Assembly (NCBI GenBank): GCA_002428495.1
Contig: DIWR01000011.1
Coordinates: 286,659-298,831, forward strand
DNA length: 12,173 bases
From: Synergistaceae bacterium UBA6101
Lineage (GTDB): Bacteria; Synergistota; Synergistia; Synergistales; Synergistaceae
Direction of reading: 5' to 3'
Notes under the pieces: model-generated
Databases searched by the model: none
Told to the model about the DNA's origin: nothing
Seen by the model: only the letters and a program-made list of their open reading frames with translations
Shown here: piece by piece, positions 1 through 6,067 of the stretch
Layout: the number at the start of each line of letters is the position of its first letter
Numbering within the stretch: position 1 is the first letter of the stretch
Program-made: the position numbers and the translations under genes

Positions 1-66
1 CAGTTTGGCAGTGACCACACCGGAGACGTATATCTGATACGTCGAGGATTGGGAACTGCCGAACTG
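1..66. repeat. Imperfect palindromic element 3' of the dehydrogenase gene
   Basis: The outer arms CAGTTTGGCAGT (1-12) and ACTGCCGAACTG (about 54-66) are complementary apart from one G:T pair. Inside is a second hairpin, GACGTAT-atctg-ATACGTC, followed by GAGG. The inner core resembles the centre of the larger elements at 2264-2797 and 12065-12173, where the core is GGCGTAT-atca-ATACGTC followed by GAAGG, so this is probably a divergent or partial family member. It lies 30 bp past the dehydrogenase stop codon and could end that transcript, although it has no long U tract. It may continue to the left of the window. Confidence 0.55.
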
Positions 67-95
67 TGCAGCAGATGTCCCATATATTCGCCGTT

Positions 96-878
96 TTAAG
101 CTATGCCGCCGCCATCAACGACTAGACTCGAGCCCGTCACCCATGGTGCCATATCGCTGCAAAGGAAAAACACACACATTGCAACATCCTCAGGTGCCCC
201 CAGCCTGGCCATAGGCCGCTGTGCGCACTCATCCTTATACTTATCGTCATAAACTCCGCCCAGCTGTTCGCACTCGCTCTTCAGCATCGGCGTATCTATA
301 TCCCCCGGGCAGACGCAGTTCACGTTAATATTGTCCGGTCCGTGGTCGATCGCCATCGCCCTCGTCATATTCCATACTCCGCCCTTAGCAGCACAGTATG
401 AGACTGCGTGGTCTCCCCCTTTAAGGGCCCAGCCGGAGCCTATGTTGACTATCTTTCCTCCGCCGGCTTTTTTCATGTAAGGGACGACATGCTTGCTCAT
501 CAGGAATACGCTCTTAAGAGTCACATTCAGGGCAAGATCCCAGTCCTCTTCGGATAAGGTCTCTACTGTGTGACGGCGGGCAACACCCGCACAGTTCACA
601 AGTATGTCTATCCTGCCGAATTTCTCAATAACGGCGTCAGCCAGAGTTTTGCAGTCGGATTCTTTTGTGACGTCGCATTTTATAAAAACAGCATTATTGC
701 CGGCGGAGACTATTTCACTCTGGACACAATTCGCAAGATGTTCGTTGATGTCAGCCATCACAACTGTAACACCGGCACTGGAAAAAAATCTCGATATCCC
801 GGCGCCTATACCTGAAGCAGCTCCCGTTACAATTGCGATTTTTCCCTTCATGCCACAAAGTTTGTTAAGGTCGATCAC
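96..878 (-). CDS. SDR-family NAD(P)-dependent oxidoreductase
   Basis: Classical short-chain dehydrogenase/reductase, a cytosolic NAD(P)(H)-dependent alcohol/ketone oxidoreductase. Numbered from the GTG at 878 (260 aa): the dinucleotide-binding TGAASGIG is at 18-25, an Asp at the end of strand beta-2 (D43) favours NAD(H), NCAG is at 95-98, and the Asn-Ser-Tyr-Lys tetrad is N118, S148, Y161, K165, followed by the usual CPGDIDTPM loop. Length is typical of FabG/glucose-1-dehydrogenase-like enzymes. The GTG at 878 is preferred because GGGAG lies 8 nt upstream. A GTG at 887 has no spaced ribosome site, and an ATG at 851 (just before KGKIAIVTG) has none either. It is divergent from a FadR-type regulator, which suggests a catabolic dehydrogenase, perhaps for a sugar, sugar acid or polyol. 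The substrate cannot be read from the sequence. Family call is secure. Confidence 0.9.
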   Translation of the reverse strand: MIDLNKLCGMKGKIAIVTGAASGIGAGISRFFSSAGVTVVMADINEHLANCVQSEIVSAGNNAVFIKCDVTKESDCKTLADAVIEKFGRIDILVNCAGVARRHTVETLSEEDWDLALNVTLKSVFLMSKHVVPYMKKAGGGKIVNIGSGWALKGGDHAVSYCAAKGGVWNMTRAMAIDHGPDNINVNCVCPGDIDTPMLKSECEQLGGVYDDKYKDECAQRPMARLGAPEDVAMCVFFLCSDMAPWVTGSSLVVDGGGIA

Positions 879-915
879 AATGATCACTCCCTTTGGATTT
901 TGAAAGTTTTAATTT

Positions 916-927
916 ATAGTATACAAT
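916..927. promoter_or_regulatory. Candidate GntR/FadR operator downstream of the SDR start site
   Basis: ATAGTATACAAT differs at one base from the perfect palindrome ATTGTATACAAT, the kind of site bound by FCD-domain GntR regulators. It lies about 12-23 nt downstream of the predicted transcription start of the dehydrogenase, a position where a bound repressor would block transcription. Assignment to the adjacent regulator is inference. Confidence 0.4.
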
Positions 928-945
928 GAATACATGCTTTAATAA

Positions 946-974
946 TTTATATATGATACTTATTTTTATGTCAA
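946..974 (-). promoter_or_regulatory. Sigma-70-type promoter of the SDR gene
   Basis: On the minus strand TTGACA (969-974) is followed after 17 nt by TATAAA (946-951), a near-consensus promoter. Transcription would begin near 939, leaving a leader of about 60 nt before the GTG at 878. Confidence 0.7.
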
Positions 975-984
975 GCAGTTCTTC

Positions 985-1013
985 TTGCACAATATTGTAC
1001 GACTGTATATATT
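985..1013 (+). promoter_or_regulatory. Promoter of the GntR regulator with an overlapping palindrome
   Basis: TTGCAC (985-990), a 17-nt spacer and TATATT (1008-1013) make a reasonable promoter, with a start near 1020. The spacer contains the perfect palindrome ACAATATTGT (989-998), which overlaps the -35 box and could be an autoregulatory operator. Confidence 0.5.
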
Positions 1014-1048
1014 TGTTACGATAAGAAAAATTGGGTGGAGATGATCAG

Positions 1049-1696
1049 ATGGCGAGAAGCAGCACTCCGGGAAAGACATCAGCGGATCATGTATATGAGG
1101 GGATCCGCAGGGGAATTTTTGATAAAACGCTAAGAAGCGGGCAGAGGCTCCCGGAAATCTCAATAGCCAAGGAATACAACGTCAGCAGGACTCCAGTTCG
1201 GGAAGCTCTGCGGCGCCTGGAGAACGAGGGACTTGTGCAGATAGTCCCCGGATGGGGAGCATGCCTTGCCTCCCCCACCAAACAGGAGATAATAGACACC
1301 TACGAAGTCAGGGGCAACCTTGAGGTAATGGCAATCAGAAAAGCATCACGCCTCATCACTCCCCTTCAGCTTTGTATGCTTCAGGAACAGATCGACAATG
1401 AAAGAAAGGCATTTGAGGAAAAAGACCTCGAGCTGTATATGAACGTCAATGACGCATTCCACCAGATAATCGCCGATTCTTCAGGCAACAGCACGCTGGC
1501 GGGATATGTAAAGAACATCCTATCAAGGACCTACGTACAGACCATATTCTTCGAATCCTTCTTCAATTTCGCGGATAACCCAAGCCTCGAAGAGCACATC
1601 AGGCTCCTGGAAGCCCTCAAAGAGCATGACGAAGCAAAGTGCGTAAAATTAATGCAGGAACACATACGCCTGGCGATGGAGGCTTTGCGGCAATGA
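1049..1696 (+). CDS. GntR family transcriptional regulator, FadR subfamily (FCD domain)
   Basis: A 215-aa DNA-binding regulator. Residues about 10-75 form the GntR winged helix-turn-helix, with the recognition region VSRTPVREALRRLENEGLV at 45-63. Residues about 80-212 form the all-helical FCD ligand domain. D135, H138, H183 and H205 match the Asp/His set that binds a metal ion in this fold, so the ligand is probably a small carboxylate bound through the metal. The ATG at 1049 follows GGTGGAG by 8 nt. An in-frame TTG at 1031 lies upstream of that ribosome site and is unlikely to be used. It is divergent from the SDR gene and is its likely local regulator, usually a repressor released by a pathway intermediate. 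The ligand is not identifiable. Confidence 0.9.
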   Translation: MARSSTPGKTSADHVYEGIRRGIFDKTLRSGQRLPEISIAKEYNVSRTPVREALRRLENEGLVQIVPGWGACLASPTKQEIIDTYEVRGNLEVMAIRKASRLITPLQLCMLQEQIDNERKAFEEKDLELYMNVNDAFHQIIADSSGNSTLAGYVKNILSRTYVQTIFFESFFNFADNPSLEEHIRLLEALKEHDEAKCVKLMQEHIRLAMEALRQ

Positions 1697-1698
1697 GG

Positions 1699-1716
1699 GC
1701 GGCAGGGACATGCCGC
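1699..1716 (+). terminator. Hairpin just after the GntR gene (possible terminator)
   Basis: GCGGCA-gggaca-TGCCGC is a perfect 6-bp stem with a 6-nt loop, starting 3 nt after the stop codon. There is no following U run, so intrinsic termination is doubtful. It could instead be a 3'-end stabilising hairpin. From here to 1842 nothing else was recognised. Confidence 0.3.
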
Positions 1717-1842
1717 GCTGAACAATGGTGAAACTGCGACAAATGCAGCATAGTGATTCATTGCAGAAGCGACATGTACGGTTGACAGCTACCGCAATTG
1801 TCAAACAGTAGTCAAACGGTCGTAGGAGCCAAGGGCAGGGGC

Positions 1843-1958
1843 GGGGAATCTGCAGCCTCTAGGCTGCGGAGAATTCGCGTCCTTCGGCCGCTGGAGAATT
1901 TGCAACGCATTGCTATGCTCGCGTTGCGGAGAATTGCGGCCAAAGGCCGCGGAGGTTC
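1843..1958. repeat. Array of four small hairpins framed by a GGAGAATT motif
   Basis: The motif GGRGAATY or close variants occurs at 1843, 1868, 1893, 1928 and 1951 (GGAGGTTC). Each interval holds a different small palindrome: GCAGCCT-ct-AGGCTGC, a weaker GCG...CGC hairpin, GCAACGC-12 nt-GCGTTGC, and GCGGCC-aaa-GGCCGC. Frame motifs are conserved while stem sequences differ. A similar array lies in reverse orientation at 2151-2237. No coding potential beyond chance frames was seen. Confidence 0.65.
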
Positions 1959-2150
1959 AAAACCGCTGTAGATCCGCGTATTAGCCTAACTTTCCGTCGT
2001 TCCCGGACGCTGCTGAACGGGAATCCAGCTTTTGTTTAGGTCCTAAAAAACTAGTCATAGCAAGAATCTAAAGACACTGGGTCCCCGATTCAAGCATTCG
2101 GGGAAGACGATTAAAAAGACTTTGATTCACCACCGGATGGGTATTCCGGC
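1959..2150. repeat. Spacer between the two hairpin arrays with two further hairpins
   Basis: No gene is evident. Two stem-loops can be drawn: TTCCCG (2000-2005) with CGGGAA (2018-2023), 12-nt loop; and CCCCGA (2083-2088) with TCGGGG (2098-2103), 9-nt loop. Both look like pieces of dispersed intergenic palindromes. The rest is AT-rich and unremarkable. Confidence 0.4.
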
Positions 2151-2237
2151 AAATTCCCCGCAACGCGAGCATAGCAAAGCGTTGCAAATTCACCGCGAGT
2201 GCATTCCTCGCAAATTCTCCGTGGCTTGAAAAGCCAC
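2151..2237. repeat. Inverted array of three hairpins framed by AAATTCNCC
   Basis: AAATTC[C/A/T]CC occurs at 2151, 2186 and 2212, the reverse complement of the GGAGAATT motif of 1843-1958. Each copy precedes a hairpin: GCAACGC/GCGTTGC (2160-2185), GCGAG/CTCGC (2195-2211) and GTGGCTT-gaa-AAGCCAC (2221-2237). The first hairpin matches the reverse complement of 1902-1927 at 25 of 26 positions, so the two arrays form long inverted repeats around 1959-2150. Confidence 0.65.
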
Positions 2238-2263
2238 AGACCATCGATAGCCACTCAAATATC

Positions 2264-2411
2264 GCAATTGGGATTTAGAGCAAGTGATAACGACGCAACG
2301 CGCAGCGGAGCCTTCCGAAGGCGTATATCAATACGTCGAAGGAAGGCTCCGCAAATGTTGCTAAGTCAGCGCCGCGCTTTTAAGATTTGAGCAATAGTCC
2401 AATCCAATCTC
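2264..2411. repeat. Large palindromic element, unit 1
   Basis: It begins GCAATTGGGATTTA and contains a 12-bp perfect stem, GCGGAGCCTTCC (2305-2316) with GGAAGGCTCCGC (2341-2352), enclosing GGCGTAT (2320-2326) paired with ATACGTC (2331-2337). GCAAC/GTTGC arms lie further out. Its right end is degenerate. The reverse complement of 12065-12173 is nearly the same sequence, including the GCAATTGGGATTTA terminus, so this is a dispersed family. Confidence 0.8.
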
Positions 2412-2540
2412 GCAATTGGGGCAGATCGGAGATGATAGCGACGCAACATGCAGTGGTTCAAGCGGAGGCGTATTGGGCATACGTTGACGCGCAGGACCTC
2501 AAATGTTGCTAAGCTAGCGCTCCGATATACCCCAATTGCC
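2412..2540. repeat. Large palindromic element, 129-bp tandem copy A
   Basis: It opens with GCAATTGGGG and closes with CCCCAATTGC plus one C. Nested complementary arms include ATCGGAG/CTCCGAT and GCAACAT/ATGTTGC, and a centre GCGTAT-tgggc-ATACGT, so the unit can fold over almost its full length. By eye it is identical base for base to the next 129 bp. Confidence 0.85.
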
Positions 2541-2669
2541 GCAATTGGGGCAGATCGGAGATGATAGCGACGCAACATGCAGTGGTTCAAGCGGAGGCGT
2601 ATTGGGCATACGTTGACGCGCAGGACCTCAAATGTTGCTAAGCTAGCGCTCCGATATACCCCAATTGCC
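2541..2669. repeat. Large palindromic element, 129-bp tandem copy B
   Basis: An exact duplicate of 2412-2540 in direct orientation with no spacer. The complete lack of differences points to a recent duplication or to gene conversion. Open frames across this region encode only a repeated peptide produced by the repeat and are not treated as genes. Confidence 0.85.
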
Positions 2670-2797
2670 GCAATTGGGGCAGATCGCGGATGATGACGAC
2701 GCAATGCGCAGCGGAGCCTCACGAAGGCGTATATTAATACGTCGAAGTGAGGCTCCACAAGCCTTGCTAAGTCAGCGCCGCGAGATGCCCCAATTGC
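2670..2797. repeat. Large palindromic element, unit 4, ending on the argG stop codon
   Basis: It is bounded by GCAATTGGGG and CCCCAATTGC. The centre resembles unit 1, but the stem reads GCGGAGCCTCAC (2711-2722) with GTGAGGCTCCAC (2747-2758): relative to unit 1, two base pairs changed on both arms so pairing is kept (one outer pair is lost). The final C of the element at 2797 is the complement of the last G of the argG TAG stop codon. Confidence 0.8.
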
Positions 2798-4059
2798 TAG
2801 AAGGCGTCCTTACCCTTGGCGCTAATAAAGGCGTCGATGGGATTGACGTTCTTCTCCGAATGGGTCTGTCTCCATGTCTTGATCGGCATGCCCCAGATCT
2901 TGATGAATCCTACTGAGGCTGACTGATCAAAAATATCTCCGGCGGAGTATGTTGCAAGAGCTTTGTTGTAGACGGAACTCTCTGATTTCATTCCGTTGAC
3001 GATCCCGTTGCCCTTGTAGAACTTCATCCTCACTGTTCCGTTGACGGCCTTCTGAGTGCTGTCCATGAAGGCCTGGACGGCTTCCATAAGGGGGGAGAAC
3101 CAGTAGCCCTCGTAGGCCATCTCGGCGAACCTTACCTCAAGCTCCTTCTTGGTCTTGAGGGTGTCCTTTGAAAGGGTGATGGTCTCGAGTTTTTTGTGGG
3201 CTTCCATCAGTGCAAGGGCTCCGGGACACTCGTATACTTCGCGGCTCTTGAATCCTACGAGCCTGTCTTCGACCATGTCGATCCTTCCATAACCGGCCTT
3301 GCCAGCGGTCTTGTTCATGATGTCTATCAATTCTATGCTTCCCATCTTCTGGCCGTTTATTGCCACAGGGACTCCGGCTTCGAAGGTGATCTCCACTGTT
3401 ACCTCTTCATCAGGTGCTTCTTTTGGATCAGCTGTAAGCGCATATGCATCCTTGGGAGGCTCGTTCCACGGATCTTCGAGGATACCGCACTCTATCGAAC
3501 GGCCCCAGAGGTTGTCATCAAGGCTGTAGGGGCTCTGACGGGTCGTGGGTACTGGGACGTTGTGGGCCTCAGCATAGTCCATCTCTTCTTCGCGGGTGAA
3601 GCCCCAGTCACGAACGGGAGCAAGGACTTCGATATCCGGATTCAGCGCGTTGCAGCATACTTCTATACGGACCTGGTCCTGGCCTTTACCGGTGCAGCCG
3701 TGTGCTACAGCTACAGCTCCCTCTTTCTCTGCACACCAGATAAGTGCCTGGGCGATCATCGGGCGTGAGAGGGCTGAATTAAGGGGATATACTCCCTGAT
3801 ATACCGCATTTGCCTTGAGCGAGGGCCATACAAATGTGTCGATGAAGGCCTCACGAAGGTCAACGACATAAGCCTTTACAGCACCTGCCGCATATGCCTT
3901 CGACTTGATCTCCTCAAGGTTGTCAGCCTGCTGGCCAACGTTCATCGTAAGTGTAACTACATCGTAACCCTGATCGTGAAGCCATGGTATAGCCACCGAT
4001 GTATCAAGTCCTCCGCTGTACGCCAATACTACCTTACCTTTTTTTTCTGCTGTCATCAT
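2797..4059 (-). CDS. argG: Argininosuccinate synthase
   Basis: Joins citrulline and aspartate using ATP to give argininosuccinate, the penultimate step of arginine synthesis, in the cytosol. The 420-aa product has the N-type ATP pyrophosphatase loop SGGLDTS at 15-21, YPLNSALSRP at 91-100, HGCTGKGQDQVR at 120-131, and SLDDNLWGRSIECG.LEDP at 179-197, all hallmarks of ArgG. Length is close to the usual 400-445 aa. The ATG at 4059 (followed by a second ATG) is preceded by AAGGAGGAA with 8 nt spacing. Transcription comes from a dedicated promoter through a T-box leader. No argH follows; instead the TAG stop merges with a palindromic repeat. The last residues could have been altered by the repeat, but the protein appears complete. 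Confidence 0.97.
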   Translation of the reverse strand: MMTAEKKGKVVLAYSGGLDTSVAIPWLHDQGYDVVTLTMNVGQQADNLEEIKSKAYAAGAVKAYVVDLREAFIDTFVWPSLKANAVYQGVYPLNSALSRPMIAQALIWCAEKEGAVAVAHGCTGKGQDQVRIEVCCNALNPDIEVLAPVRDWGFTREEEMDYAEAHNVPVPTTRQSPYSLDDNLWGRSIECGILEDPWNEPPKDAYALTADPKEAPDEEVTVEITFEAGVPVAINGQKMGSIELIDIMNKTAGKAGYGRIDMVEDRLVGFKSREVYECPGALALMEAHKKLETITLSKDTLKTKKELEVRFAEMAYEGYWFSPLMEAVQAFMDSTQKAVNGTVRMKFYKGNGIVNGMKSESSVYNKALATYSAGDIFDQSASVGFIKIWGMPIKTWRQTHSEKNVNPIDAFISAKGKDAF

Positions 4060-4122
4060 TTCAAATTCCTCCTTGAATTTTTTTAAAATTTATTTTTTGA
4101 GCACCTGTCCGCTCAAATAGAC

Positions 4123-4484
4123 AAAAAAAACTCGTCCCTCTTCCGGTTAAGGAAGAGGGACGAGTATACTTTACCCGCGGTGCCACCCTCGTTGACGCTT
4201 TGCGCCCACTTGGTTCGTTTGTTTTCGGAAAACTGCCGGACCCCTACTTGATCGTGATGATCTTTCTTCGGGTTCTGCTCAGGGGTGCGGGAACTTCGAT
4301 ACTACCTGCGAAAAGTGCTTTCAGCCGATGGCACTTTATCTCTGTCGCCGAGCGATCGAATCCATGGCCCCGTCATCGCATTTGTTATGCGTGATAAGGT
4401 CGATTCGTCGGGTACGTCGTGCTCGTTCGACAGCGGTATAATGCAAAGCTCCAGCCTCCTTTAGAAAGTATTCACGAAAAACTG
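4123..4484 (-). promoter_or_regulatory. T-box riboswitch of argG
   Basis: On the minus strand the leader contains AGGGTGGCACCGCG (4176-4189), the conserved T-box that pairs with the acceptor end of uncharged tRNA. It is followed by a competing intrinsic terminator: a 14-bp perfect stem (4131-4144 with 4151-4164), 6-nt loop, then eight U (4123-4130). GAGGG/CCCTC pairing gives the alternative antiterminator. Further upstream, CTGTCG/CGACAG and CGAGC/GCTCG (4342-4353 with 4421-4433) form a probable Stem I of about 92 nt, and AAAGTGC/GCACTTT (4312-4318 with 4331-4337) another stem. Uncharged tRNA should favour read-through into argG. The specifier codon could not be assigned with confidence; arginine is expected from the gene. 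Confidence 0.93.
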
Positions 4485-4490
4485 TGTGGT

Positions 4491-4518
4491 ATTCTATCAC
4501 CTATTGCCTAAATGTCAA
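4491..4518 (-). promoter_or_regulatory. Promoter of the argG T-box transcript
   Basis: On the minus strand TTGACA (4513-4518), a 16-nt spacer and an extended -10, TGA-TAGAAT (4491-4499). The predicted start is near 4484, which gives a leader of about 425 nt. It lies just after the surE stop codon, so argG is separately transcribed. Confidence 0.75.
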
Positions 4519-4549
4519 CTAAAACTATGGTTTACTTTTAAAATACGAT

Positions 4550-5350
4550 CTAATTTTTGTTGATTTTAGTCTCTATGTAAGCTTCCAGACCGGCTTCCTT
4601 GCATTCTTTCTGGGTCTCAAAACTTGTCATCTCCATGTGAACAGGAGTCACTGAAACATAATTGTTAGCTACTGCCCAGACATCGGTCCCGTCTGACATA
4701 TCGTCCTCAATATTACCGCCTATCCAGTAGGCCTCACCACCGGAAGGCGTCTTTACTGTTCTTATCTTGTCAACGTAGCGGCGTACTCCTTTCCTTGTAA
4801 CGAGCACACCTTTTATCTCGGATGTCGGCATGTTGGGTACGTTCACGTTATAAAGCACACCCTCTGGGACAGGTGTGTCTCTGGTCCAGTCAAGCAATGC
4901 CATTAGTATATCGGCGGCCGTTTCATTGTGGAGTTCCTTGTCCTTCGAACTCATGACAAGCGATACCGCTATCGAAGGGTACCCGAAGATCACGCCCTCC
5001 ATTGCCGCGCAGACTGTTCCCGAATAGGTCAGGTCATCGCCAAGGTTCGGTCCCTGGTTTATCCCGGAAAGCACCATGTCAGGTTCAAATCCCATCGCGT
5101 CTATAGCCATTATGACGCAGTCTGTCGGAGTCCCGTCACAGGCCTTTGCCTCAAAGTCCGCAGAGAGAAAGAGCCTGTTAACGTTTCTTATGTGGACAGG
5201 CCTGTCCATTGTCATTGCGTGGCCACAGCCGCTCCTCTCCCTGTCCGGGGCAACAAGGAGGATTTTGTGTCCCGCATCGGTAAGTCTTTTTGCAAGCGTC
5301 TGTATTCCAATCGAGTAAACTCCGTCATCGTTTGTCAGAAGTATATTCAT
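4550..5350 (-). CDS. surE: 5'/3'-nucleotidase SurE
   Basis: Metal-dependent phosphatase acting on nucleoside monophosphates, cytosolic, associated with survival under stress in other bacteria. From the ATG at 5350 the protein has 266 aa, typical for the family. Metal-site motifs are visible: NDDG at 7-10 (D8, D9), APDRERSGCGHAMT with S40, and SGINQGPNLGDDLTYSGTV at about 95-113 with N98. The ATG at 5350 is chosen because AGGTGG lies 5 nt upstream and MNILLTNDDG is the usual N-terminus; a GTG at 5359 adds three residues and would overlap its own ribosome site. The M50 protease gene stops 9 nt upstream on the same strand, so the two are probably cotranscribed and translationally coupled. The downstream argG has its own promoter. 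Confidence 0.95.
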   Translation of the reverse strand: MNILLTNDDGVYSIGIQTLAKRLTDAGHKILLVAPDRERSGCGHAMTMDRPVHIRNVNRLFLSADFEAKACDGTPTDCVIMAIDAMGFEPDMVLSGINQGPNLGDDLTYSGTVCAAMEGVIFGYPSIAVSLVMSSKDKELHNETAADILMALLDWTRDTPVPEGVLYNVNVPNMPTSEIKGVLVTRKGVRRYVDKIRTVKTPSGGEAYWIGGNIEDDMSDGTDVWAVANNYVSVTPVHMEMTSFETQKECKEAGLEAYIETKINKN

Positions 5351-5359
5351 ATTTACCAC

Positions 5360-5977
5360 CTAGAGTATTATATTCAGGATCAGGCTCATTATGGGGCTCA
5401 TCAGCACAGGGATCACTCCCAGTATCATCAGCGCAACAATGACGAACATCCCGTATTTTTCCAGCGTGTAGTATACGTGAAGATATTTATAGGGAAGCAT
5501 GACATAAAGGACGCGCGACCCGTCAAGAGGCGGTATCGGCAGGAGATTGAATGCAGCAAGCCCCACGTTCATGTAGATCATTATCAGTATGAACTGCTGC
5601 GCCGCATATGTCTGGAAGAGAGCGGGAAAGATCTTCACCAGCTGTGCGCAGACAAAGGCAGTAAGTATGTTTCCGGCGGCCCCGGCCAGACTGACTAACG
5701 CCATGTCCCTTCTTGGATTTTTAAAATATCCCGGGTTGATAGGAACAGGCTTAGCCCATCCAAACCTGAAGAGAAGAAGGCAGAGCGCTCCTATAGGGTC
5801 CAGGTGGTGCAGAGGATTCAGGCTGAGCCTTCCATCCATCTTCGCAGTGGGGTCCCCAAGTTTCATAGCAGCATAGCCGTGACAAAATTCATGAAAAGTT
5901 ATAGCCCAAAGCACCGCAGGCAGGCTGAGAAGAATTTCAGCCAGACGCGCTGTAATATTACCGCCTCCAAAAAACAC
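5360..5977 (-). CDS. Site-2 protease family (M50) membrane zinc metalloprotease
   Basis: Intramembrane zinc metalloprotease-like protein of 205 aa with several hydrophobic membrane segments (about 11-28, 60-75, 93-118, 127-148, 173-203). The zinc motif HEFCH is at 29-33 and the third-ligand motif NLLPIPPLDG at 144-153 supplies D152. It belongs to the short, PDZ-less bacterial group often labelled YwhC-like; substrates are unknown. The GTG at 5977 has only a weak, distant GGGAT upstream, so the exact start is uncertain, but there is little room to shorten it because HExxH comes so early. It lies 90 bp downstream of the thiamine pyrophosphokinase gene and 9 bp before surE, same strand. Confidence 0.9.
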   Translation of the reverse strand: MFFGGGNITARLAEILLSLPAVLWAITFHEFCHGYAAMKLGDPTAKMDGRLSLNPLHHLDPIGALCLLLFRFGWAKPVPINPGYFKNPRRDMALVSLAGAAGNILTAFVCAQLVKIFPALFQTYAAQQFILIMIYMNVGLAAFNLLPIPPLDGSRVLYVMLPYKYLHVYYTLEKYGMFVIVALMILGVIPVLMSPIMSLILNIIL

Positions 5978-6067
5978 TGCCGATCACATCCCTATCGATC
6001 CAAAATCTAACAGAAAGTATTTTATCATGACTGACAAATAGCACTGTCTCATAAATTACGCATATCT

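Noticed and set aside
1843..2237. CRISPR-like array of short repeats
   Set aside because: The conserved motif is only about 9 nt and the intervals are self-complementary hairpins of uneven length, unlike spacers.
2199..2390. 63-aa plus-strand frame, and another at 2665-2916
   Set aside because: Both lie in repeat DNA, the second also running into the antisense of argG; Arg-rich composition comes from the palindrome sequence.
2366..2758. 130-aa minus-strand reading frame with an internally repeated peptide
   Set aside because: It lies wholly in the palindromic repeats. Its peptide repeat is the direct product of the 129-bp duplication, and there is no ribosome site or recognisable domain.
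2412..2797. CRISPR array
   Set aside because: The repeating unit is a 129-bp palindrome in direct tandem with no unique spacers, and no cas genes are nearby.
4342..4433. A definite specifier codon in T-box Stem I
   Set aside because: Several Arg and Asp triplets occur, but my hand fold gives no unambiguous specifier loop, so none was assigned.
4928..5698. 256-aa plus-strand open frame
   Set aside because: Antisense to surE and the M50 protease, which have clear motifs; the translated peptide is rich in His/Arg/Tyr and has no domain.
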